IMG/VR virus record: IMGVR_UViG_3300035034_000510
Span: 1-31,594 of that record
Strand: one strand, 5' to 3'
DNA length: 31,594 nt
Source: a virus
In this document: positions 26,858-31,594 of the stretch, piece after piece
Layout: each line of letters begins with the position of its first letter
Numbering within the stretch: position 1 is the stretch's first letter
Notes under the pieces: generated by a model
Seen by the model: only the letters and a program-made list of their open reading frames with translations
Databases searched by the model: none
Told to the model about the DNA's origin: nothing
Position numbers and translations under genes: made by a program

Positions 26858-26865
26858 TATGTCCA
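26836..26865 (-). promoter_or_regulatory. Putative sigma70 promoter for portal operon
   Basis: Minus strand: TGGACA (26860-26865, five of six with TTGACA), 18 bases, then TATATT (26836-26841, five of six with TATAAT). The predicted first base is 26829, the start of the GACTAATC arm. The -35 box lies at the end of terminase large. Confidence 0.45.
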
Positions 26866-28230
26866 CCCTGATGCGTTCTTTCTTCTTATCGGTTTATGTA
26901 CCCTGACTAACTTCCCGTCAACACCGTGTTCAATATGAAGCATCAAATATTGTAACGCTTCTGCAATATGAGAGTGTTTACTTAACTTGTCAAGCTGCCC
27001 GTTATCCTTATATCGATACCCGCCCATCATCGCTGCTTTCAGCGCAGTACATCTTGGGTCAAGTAAAAATGAACTATCGCCGTCAACCTGCCTCATCAAG
27101 TATTCGTCAACGGAATTAATTCTTGCAGTTATCGCATTCGTATGCGCAGGTATTACGGACATCCCCTCGGCCTTGATGATATCGATCGCACTACGCTCAT
27201 CAGTTTGAGCACGTTGAACCCCCGCGGGGTCAGTGATGATATGAACCTTACACTCAGGGAATCTCTCAAATAGGAGCGGTTTAAGCATCGTTCGTATAAA
27301 ACGCTGCACTCCCATATCAATACTCACCGCTTCGGCAAGTATAAGAACGCGCCCTCTGGGGTCCTGCTGGCCAATGACCGCTGCAGGCGTGAGCCCAAGA
27401 TCCATCCCAATGACAAGGGTTCGCCCTCTAAAATAATCCAGATGCCTTTTCGCCATGTGGTAATCTGGTCTGAAGTATTTATACACAGGCAACCCTGCAC
27501 TGGACAAACCGTATTCACCATCGATGAAGACCCGGATATATTCGTCCGACCGACCTTGGGTGTCATAGTACCCGTCTGGCAAATTCTCAATGTTCTCCGC
27601 ATCGGGGCTTCTTCCTGATGGCTGCTTGAATACATCCCACCCGTTATCGTTTGCACTCACCCCATCTTCAGGGCTCAGTTTTTCCATTTGGTAATACCAC
27701 CAAGTGTCCATAGTCGGTGGGTTAGTATCACACCACATTCCATGCCACGTTGGACCCACATCTTTTCGAGATGGGTAACGCCCAACCCGTTTCGACATAG
27801 CGTCAATAATTTCTGGCGCAATATCTCGGCACTCATTAAACCATGCAAACGTCAACTCGAGGGAGTTAAGGTTAGCCACGTCATCAGCATCGTCAAGTGC
27901 CCGAAACATAATCTCGCACTCAATATCACCTAGCGCAAAAAAATACGTCTTAGTTGTTCTCCGGAATACACCACACTGGCCTGGGGGAAACCAATCTAAA
28001 AACGTCTTGATCGTAGTGTCCGATAGCTGACGAACTGTTTCCCGAACGACTGCACATCGCGTTCGACGAATCCCATCAGCACCTGGTTCTTGTTCCGAAG
28101 CGCGCCTAATAATCTCAAAACAACATGTCACTGATTTCCCGCTACCAACCGGTCCCATCAATACACGGGTGTTGGCATCGGAACGCATGAAGGCTGCACT
28201 GGTTGGTGCTGGATCAAAGTTAATGTCCAT
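26857..28230 (-). CDS. terL: Terminase large subunit
   Basis: A 457-residue packaging ATPase-nuclease. The Walker A loop is GPVGSGKS (G26-S33). A Walker B-type segment LELTFAWFNE (about 124-133) provides the acidic pair near E133. The C-terminal RNase H-like nuclease shows the first acidic residue in GMDLGLTPA (D277), a second in TDPAG (D334) and a third region KHSHIAEALQY (around H421/E424). Length is normal for podoviruses. The ATG overlaps the stop of the preceding small gene (TAATG). It cuts concatemers and translocates DNA with the small subunit encoded just upstream. High confidence. Confidence 0.93.
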   Translation of the reverse strand: MDINFDPAPTSAAFMRSDANTRVLMGPVGSGKSVTCCFEIIRRASEQEPGADGIRRTRCAVVRETVRQLSDTTIKTFLDWFPPGQCGVFRRTTKTYFFALGDIECEIMFRALDDADDVANLNSLELTFAWFNECRDIAPEIIDAMSKRVGRYPSRKDVGPTWHGMWCDTNPPTMDTWWYYQMEKLSPEDGVSANDNGWDVFKQPSGRSPDAENIENLPDGYYDTQGRSDEYIRVFIDGEYGLSSAGLPVYKYFRPDYHMAKRHLDYFRGRTLVIGMDLGLTPAAVIGQQDPRGRVLILAEAVSIDMGVQRFIRTMLKPLLFERFPECKVHIITDPAGVQRAQTDERSAIDIIKAEGMSVIPAHTNAITARINSVDEYLMRQVDGDSSFLLDPRCTALKAAMMGGYRYKDNGQLDKLSKHSHIAEALQYLMLHIEHGVDGKLVRVHKPIRRKNASGWT

Positions 28231-28454
28231 TATTCAAGTATCTCGATGGGGGAAGTCATCACAACTTTCCAGTACGCACTCTGGCGTTTAGTCTTCTTAT
28301 GACCTCTGGAAGTGTACTTCGCACCCTTTAAATCTAGGGATACTTTGAAATTGTTGAATTCTGCTCTGTTGTTGAACTGGGCAATGTGGTGGCCGAATTC
28401 ATCCTTGCTGGTAAATCTATCACTAATCTTGAACGTCGATTGCGTCATGTTCAT
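28230..28454 (-). CDS. Small basic protein between terminase subunits
   Basis: A 74-residue protein with basic C-terminal half (KGAKYTSRGHKKTKRQSAYWK, about residues 43-63). GGAGACACGT precedes the first ATG (28452-28454), which favours it over the ATG two codons later. It overlaps the end of terminase small by 32 bases and the start of terminase large by one, so it is made in step with the terminase. No family is recognised. A packaging cofactor or DNA-binding accessory is an inference from location and charge. Confidence 0.7.
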   Translation of the reverse strand: MNMTQSTFKISDRFTSKDEFGHHIAQFNNRAEFNNFKVSLDLKGAKYTSRGHKKTKRQSAYWKVVMTSPIEILE

Positions 28455-29028
28455 ACGTGTCTCCGGCTATGGCGATTTTATCACCTGCCTGTCCTGTACC
28501 TAAGTTTATGTGAATTTGTACTGCACCTGTACCACCACCCATCAATTCTAATGCCTCGGGTTTAACTTCAAGTCCTGCCCACTTCACAGTTGATTTTATA
28601 AGATCCGCTTTCACCGCAGGGGATACGCCCCGGTCGTGAATCATATTCCATGAAGTGGTCAGAAGTTCCTCCGCTTGAACCTTTGCCTTCAGCCTAAATC
28701 CAAGTCCCTCGTCACGTATCTCCTTTCTGAAATTCGCTACACGAGCTTGGAATACTTTATCTGCTGTATACCGCCGAAGGTCTGCACGTCTCATTTTGTA
28801 ATGAGCAAGTACCTCATCCAGTGTGTCGCCCGACCCCTCAAGCACTAATGCTAGGTCTAAAGCCATCCGGTCATTCCACTGCAAATTGCCAAAGGGTACG
28901 ACGTTGCTATTTTTATCCTCGTCACAAAATTGGCATAGGTCTCCTTCCTCGTTGAGCTGAGCTTCTTCAAACTCTCCTCGGCAAGTGTGGCATATAAATA
29001 AATCTGGGCGGGGCTGCAATTCAATCAT
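28423..29028 (-). CDS. terS: Terminase small subunit with N-terminal zinc ribbon
   Basis: A 201-residue protein. Residues 13-35 hold two CxxC pairs (C13, C16 and C32, C35), a zinc-ribbon knuckle. A helical DNA-recognition part follows (about 50-150), with GVSPAVKADLIKSTVKWAGLEVK near 134-157 in the pattern of phage terminase small subunits, and a short beta end with QIHINLGTG. It lies directly before terminase large. The ATG at 29026-29028 has no ribosome site; the nearby promoter suggests leaderless translation. The zinc ribbon begins only 13 residues in, supporting this start. Role: recognises the packaging site. Confidence 0.8.
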   Translation of the reverse strand: MIELQPRPDLFICHTCRGEFEEAQLNEEGDLCQFCDEDKNSNVVPFGNLQWNDRMALDLALVLEGSGDTLDEVLAHYKMRRADLRRYTADKVFQARVANFRKEIRDEGLGFRLKAKVQAEELLTTSWNMIHDRGVSPAVKADLIKSTVKWAGLEVKPEALELMGGGTGAVQIHINLGTGQAGDKIAIAGDTYEHDAIDVQD

Positions 29029-29034
29029 GGGGAC

Positions 29035-29063
29035 TTTATACGATGGAGAGATTAGGCTGTCAA
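29035..29063 (-). promoter_or_regulatory. Near-consensus sigma70 promoter, leaderless terS
   Basis: Minus strand: TTGACA (29058-29063), 17 bases, TATAAA (29035-29040). Six bases separate the -10 from the ATG, so the usual start point is the A of terS ATG. This is the only near-perfect sigma70 promoter I found in the window. Confidence 0.75.
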
Positions 29064-29088
29064 GTATAGTATTGAAACGAAACTATAC
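29064..29088. promoter_or_regulatory. GTATAGT inverted pair beside terS -35 box
   Basis: Perfect seven-base arms GTATAGT (29064-29070) and ACTATAC (29082-29088) with an 11-base spacer, touching the -35 box of the terS promoter. Position suggests an activator or repressor site. Confidence 0.5.
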
Positions 29089-29133
29089 ACGTACCTTTTA
29101 GCAGGTCGTGCTTTATGAGGTTTACTATTATAT

Positions 29134-29170
29134 GGGGGGGCTTCGCCATTCCGATTCCATGTGCCCCCCC
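29134..29170. other. G7C / GC7 hairpin in control region
   Basis: Perfect eight-base arms GGGGGGGC (29134-29141) and GCCCCCCC (29163-29170) around a 21-base loop in AT-rich DNA. No T tract on either side. It could be a bidirectional transcription barrier or a packaging-site element near terS. Confidence 0.6.
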
Positions 29171-29257
29171 TCATGTATCTATCTATCAGCATGTTAGCTT
29201 TTGTTTTTATTTATGACAGCAAGAAGAATGTCAAAATAATTGTAAACTTGCATAAAC

Positions 29258-29265
29258 GTATAGTT
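29258..29265 (+). promoter_or_regulatory. GTATAGTT site
   Basis: An isolated copy of the word shared with 29064, 29081 (reverse), 30514 (reverse), 30721 (reverse) and 31132, in front of the rightward early genes. No -35 box was seen at usual spacing. Confidence 0.4.
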
Positions 29266-29280
29266 ATGTCATGTTGAATT

Positions 29281-29298
29281 TGTCGGCAAAATCCGACA
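29281..29298. promoter_or_regulatory. Perfect palindrome TGTCGG-N6-CCGACA
   Basis: An 18-base hyphenated palindrome with six-base arms, 59 bases before the first rightward gene. It is operator-like in shape. A hairpin role in RNA is also possible. Confidence 0.5.
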
Positions 29299-29308
29299 CC
29301 TACTAGGG

Positions 29309-29325
29309 ATGACCTAGTTGGTCAT
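29309..29325. promoter_or_regulatory. Perfect palindrome ATGACC-N5-GGTCAT
   Basis: A second perfect inverted repeat with six-base arms, 31 bases before the first rightward ATG and 10 bases after the TGTCGG palindrome. It may be an operator or a leader hairpin. Confidence 0.5.
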
Positions 29326-29356
29326 TCTTTAACATTTATATTTTGAGGAGACATTT

Positions 29357-29806
29357 ATGTCTAAGAACCAAACGACTGGTAGCCACGCTACTGATACTAT
29401 CTCTTTTCGCATTAGACAGTTTAAGCCAAAGGGTCAACCTTCGGCGATAGCTTTCAAAATCGTAGAAGAGGAAACACCGGACGCAGCGGACAAGGCTATC
29501 TTTAGTAGTGATGTCTTATCACCTGAGCAGTTCGTTACTGGACTGGTAAACAGGAACGCTGCAACCGTTATTGACCGTAACATAATCTACGCCCCAAACG
29601 TAGATTGGTATGAGAACGCTAAAGCCAAGAAACAACACATCCCTGCTGCAGTAATAAAGCACTGGATGGAAGAGGGCGGAAAGCTAATCTGGAATCGGTC
29701 AAAAATCTTTGGTAAAAAGCCGCAAATGCAAACAGCAGATGCACTGCAACAAACCAAGGATAAGACGGAAAATGCAGAGTTAAGTGCGGATGACTTAATC
29801 TATTAA
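29357..29806 (+). CDS. First rightward (early) protein, unknown family
   Basis: A 149-residue protein preceded by a strong site (GAGGAG, 6 bases before ATG). Residues 15-110 look compact with mixed alpha/beta features (SFRIRQFKPKGQ; NAATVIDRNIIYAP); the C-terminus is polar and disordered. It is the first gene of the divergent rightward block, so early expression is expected. No enzyme motif, membrane segment or DNA-binding signature was recognised. Host takeover or nucleic-acid-associated roles are possible but not supported. Confidence 0.85.
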   Translation: MSKNQTTGSHATDTISFRIRQFKPKGQPSAIAFKIVEEETPDAADKAIFSSDVLSPEQFVTGLVNRNAATVIDRNIIYAPNVDWYENAKAKKQHIPAAVIKHWMEEGGKLIWNRSKIFGKKPQMQTADALQQTKDKTENAELSADDLIY

Positions 29807-29864
29807 TCAACCGAGGCGCGAGGGAAAGGAATCCCTCAACCCTCACAACTTATTGGAGTTCATT

Positions 29865-29906
29865 ATGAGCTATGAAGATTTGTTAGCCATTATCACTAGA
29901 CGATAA
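29865..29906 (+). CDS. Possible 13-residue mini-ORF
   Basis: ATG at 29865 with GGAG eight bases before opens MSYEDLLAIITRR and a TAA. It lies between the 149- and 59-residue genes. It could be a real small peptide, a leader peptide controlling the next gene, or chance. A short GCCCA/TGGGC hairpin follows at about 29925-29938. Confidence 0.35.
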   Translation: MSYEDLLAIITRR

Positions 29907-29968
29907 TGCACCCATAGGAATCAAGCCCAAGGATGGGCAATACCAATCAACTAACTGGAGGGATCAAT

Positions 29969-30148
29969 ATGATCTCATTGAAAGTAAAGCAGTTCCGCGC
30001 ACTCATTAGACAGACTGAGTATGGAACTTTCGCAGTAGTAATCCGCAAGGGTCATGTACGAGTTCAGGTACGTTACTTCTTTACTGAACACACAGCTAAG
30101 CAATGGGCAAGAGATGCAGTCAATGCACCAACACTCAAAGCAGCATAA
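29969..30148 (+). CDS. Small basic early protein (59 aa)
   Basis: The ATG at 29969-29971 is chosen because GGAGGG lies at ideal distance; an in-frame ATG at 29933 has no good site. The protein (MISLKVKQFRALIRQTEYGT...) is basic and forms a compact small alpha/beta fold by pattern, with a helix near the C-terminus (TAKQWARDAVNAP). No family is recognised. The start resembles small phage proteins that bind nucleic acid or host enzymes, but function is open. It is followed by a strong terminator. Confidence 0.8.
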   Translation: MISLKVKQFRALIRQTEYGTFAVVIRKGHVRVQVRYFFTEHTAKQWARDAVNAPTLKAA

Positions 30149-30156
30149 CCAAACCA

Positions 30157-30189
30157 GGGGAGTTCTCGAAAGAGGCTCCCTTTCTTTTT
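30157..30189 (+). terminator. Strong intrinsic terminator
   Basis: GGGAG/CTCCC arms enclose CTC-GAAA-GAG with a stable GNRA loop, followed by TTTCTTTTT. It ends the rightward two-gene early transcript. Confidence 0.85.
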
Positions 30190-30228
30190 GCATGTAACAA
30201 ATGCACCTCCGCGCGACATACTACGTTT

Positions 30229-30250
30229 AAAGCTTGATGCTTTTCTTTTT
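30229..30250 (+). terminator. Weak back-up terminator
   Basis: AAAGC/GCTTT five-base arms with loop TTGAT, followed by TTTCTTTTT-type T-rich DNA. It lies 40 bases past the strong terminator. Confidence 0.4.
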
Positions 30251-30366
30251 GCTATTTTTATATAGCCATACGTCGGGGGCTTATACATCGCGACCGCGTG
30301 ATGAGGGATTCTTCAAACAGCCTAACATCCGCATTGCTTCAGCTTATAGTTCTTCAATCGCCTGAC

Positions 30367-30412
30367 GATGTAAAGTTAGGATTCATCTGGCATGAGGTGA
30401 TGTAAAGTTAGG
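30367..30412. repeat. Two direct repeats GATGTAAAGTTAGG
   Basis: Perfect 14-base copies at 30367-30380 and 30399-30412, 32 bases apart (about three helical turns). A partial copy, GATGTAAAGT, lies at 31000-31009. Confidence 0.8.
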
Positions 30413-30446
30413 TGTTACATGTACGTATATCAGGGGCTGTAGCCAT

Positions 30447-30476
30447 CTTGAGTCACAAACTCTATGCTTGAGTCAC
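30447..30476. repeat. Paired CTTGAGTCAC repeats
   Basis: Two perfect 10-base copies at 30447-30456 and 30467-30476, 20 bases apart. Related words occur at 30709-30717 (reverse) and 30791-30798. Confidence 0.75.
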
Positions 30477-30539
30477 GAATTGAGGTGTAAAACGCCCAAT
30501 TTCATAGACACCTAACTATACACCACTAACCACCTAAGT

Positions 30540-30620
30540 GATTGATTTTATTATATAATCCATAATAATATATTAATATTTAAGTTAAATAAGTTAAATA
30601 AGTTATAAATATTTATTGTC
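30540..30620. repeat. AT-rich core with 9-bp tandem TAAGTTAAA repeats
   Basis: An almost pure A/T segment. TAAGTTAAA is repeated at 30581-30589 and 30590-30598, then TAAGTTATAAA. It would melt easily, as origin unwinding regions do. Confidence 0.65.
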
Positions 30621-31151
30621 CCTTTCCCCGCAAATGTTTAAGCACAACTTTTATAAATCGCCATACATTCTTTAACCTCTTAACTATTTAACTCACTATT
30701 ACTTTTTTGTGACTCAACCAAACTATACATATTTTTCGCCCTTAAAACGCCTAACCTCTTGATAGTATTACCTTTCTTCCTTCAACCACCTTGAGTCAAT
30801 AAGTTATTGCGTCGCGTAATCACATGTATTTGTCGCATAATCTCAGTAAAGTTTGTTAACACACGTCAGAAACAAGACTACTTGGCGCGTTATAACAAGA
30901 TATTATACCCTCTTCGTGAGCCAAACCCCTCTAAGTATACATAATGTAATGTTTCATATTGTTCTTCACTGGTTCAATGCGGGATATCAACACCGTACTG
31001 ATGTAAAGTATTAAGCAAACCATACACTCTTATGCTGCAAAGCTGATTTGCAAATTCCGAAAATTTGGGTCAGGTTGTTTGCAGTGGCGGAAATTCCCGA
31101 CCATGAAAACCTTTAACCAATATAAAACTACGTATAGTAGTGGAGTTACAA

Positions 31152-31594
31152 ATGCCAAATGATAATCTAAGTGTAGCATTAAAGAATGGTCTATCTCAGA
31201 AGTCTAAAGTCGTTGCTGAGGAAACATTAACAGCTGACCCAGTGAATGACCCAGTGCCTAGTACAGATATTGATGCAGTTACTGAAATGATGACAGGTAC
31301 TGACCCTAAAGAAGGTATGATGTCCCCGGAGAAAGCATTGAAGTTCATTGATAGCCTGGTCTTATCAGTAGTGGTGAGTAACAGAGCATGGAACGGTAAT
31401 GTGAATGTTAAAGTCACTCCTACTGGTGCTTTGAAAGTTGACCGTAGTGAAACGAAGACGTTTGACTCAAGTAATCCTGACCGCCTTGTTAAGAACCTTT
31501 TATATAAAGCGTTCACTGAGGGTCGAGGTATAGACAAGTGGTCATTGTATTTGCCAGAGGTTAACCAAGCCACTGACCGAGCTGCCAAGGTGCT
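31152..31594 (+). CDS. Rightward early protein, cut by window edge
   Basis: The frame from ATG 31152 stays open for 147 codons and runs off the right edge. GTGGAG before TTACAA-ATG is a plausible ribosome site. It begins MPNDNLSVALKNGLSQKSK and has an Asp/Glu/Thr/Pro-rich linker (about residues 24-55), then a helix and beta region including FIDSLVLSVVVSNRAW (about 65-80) and DKWSLYLPEVN. A GTATAGTA site lies directly upstream. No family is recognised from this part. Early or replication-associated function is only suggested by position next to the candidate origin. Confidence 0.75.
   Translation, partial: MPNDNLSVALKNGLSQKSKVVAEETLTADPVNDPVPSTDIDAVTEMMTGTDPKEGMMSPEKALKFIDSLVLSVVVSNRAWNGNVNVKVTPTGALKVDRSETKTFDSSNPDRLVKNLLYKAFTEGRGIDKWSLYLPEVNQATDRAAKV

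Larger units (their letters stand above)
29029..29356. other. Divergent intergenic control region
   Basis: About 330 bases between the leftward late block and rightward early genes. It contains the terminase promoter, a GTATAGT inverted pair, another GTATAGTT site, a G7C/GC7 hairpin, two perfect hyphenated palindromes and the ribosome site of the first rightward gene. No convincing ORF. No clear plus-strand sigma70 promoter was found. Confidence 0.75.
30190..31151. other. Repeat-rich non-coding region, candidate origin or control region
   Basis: About 960 bases without a convincing gene. It contains a weak second terminator, two GATGTAAAGTTAGG direct repeats and a shorter third, several TTGAGTCA words, an inverted AGTTAGGTGT pair, two reverse and one forward GTATAGT site, and a strongly AT-rich core (about 30540-30620) with 9-bp tandem repeats. 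The combination of iteron-like repeats and an AT-rich core suits an origin of replication; the evidence is composition and repeats only. Confidence 0.6.

Noticed and set aside
29236-29264. Plus-strand sigma70 promoter using TATAGT at 29259 as -10
   Set aside because: No -35-like hexamer at 16-18 bases; the nearest TTGTAA is only 13 bases away.
30073-30288. Minus-strand ORF of 71 codons overlapping the 59-residue gene and terminators
   Set aside because: It reads through the strong terminator in antisense, has no ribosome site and overlaps a better supported gene.
30881-30910. Plus-strand sigma70 promoter TTGGCG ... TATACC
   Set aside because: Only four of six matches in each box and far from the next gene.
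30367-31009. ATG-TAA start-stop codons in each GATGTAAAGT repeat
   Set aside because: No ribosome binding sites at proper spacing; the repeats are better viewed as DNA sites.
1-31594. CRISPR arrays, tRNA genes, insertion sequences or lysogeny genes
   Set aside because: No regularly spaced repeats, cloverleaf-like segments, transposase or integrase motifs were found.

Overview
The window is a stretch of a tailed-phage genome, most likely a short-tailed (podovirus-type) lytic phage or its close relative. The reading rests on one contiguous leftward (minus-strand) late block: terminase small subunit, terminase large subunit, portal, scaffold, HK97-fold coat, small head protein, two head-tail adaptors, fibre genes, two holin-like genes, an M15 endolysin, a large beta-rich tail protein and several internal-virion-type proteins, ending with a 2728-residue giant. 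I see no tail sheath, tail tube or tape-measure gene, which fits a podovirus better than a sipho- or myovirus. Base composition is roughly mid-40s percent GC with AT-rich intergenic DNA. No integrase, repressor, tRNA, CRISPR array or insertion sequence was recognised. A marine or aquatic gammaproteobacterial host is only a guess from overall protein style.

Layout, read in the direction of late transcription (right to left): 29028-24450 packaging and portal; 24402-22398 scaffold and coat; 22306-20003 head decoration and adaptors; 19994-17233 fibre proteins, including an 18-residue-repeat protein and a collar-type fibre; 17172-16213 lysis cassette; 16200-13466 large tail protein and a small coiled-coil protein; 13464-9000 virion proteins with an embedded 2OG-Fe(II) oxygenase/GNAT fusion; 8986-800 the giant zincin-like virion protein; 755-1 two small structural-type genes, the last cut by the window edge. 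Most genes touch or overlap by 1-4 bases, so the block behaves as translationally coupled operons. It is punctuated by terminator-like hairpins after the portal-adjacent small gene, after the coat gene and after the small head gene, probably to set capsid protein ratios.

The late block starts at a near-consensus sigma70 promoter (29035-29063). Its predicted start point is the A of the terminase-small ATG, suggesting a leaderless mRNA. A second sigma70-like promoter sits between terminase large and portal, and its transcript would begin exactly with a small hairpin.

Right of about 29.3 kb genes run on the plus strand and look like early genes: a 149-residue protein, a 13-codon mini-ORF, a 59-residue protein, a strong terminator, then about 960 bp of non-coding DNA and a gene running off the right edge. 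The two non-coding regions share a recurrent GTATAGT word. The larger one also holds GATGTAAAGTTAGG and TTGAGTCAC repeats around a very AT-rich core, and is the best candidate for a replication origin or control region.

The most unusual items are the oxygenase-acetyltransferase fusion inside the virion operon, the leaderless terminase promoter with an abutting palindrome, the shared GTATAGT sites, the repeat-rich non-coding region, and a GC-rich patch (about 16.9-17.8 kb) whose two ends lie inside genes, which looks like a recent recombination import.
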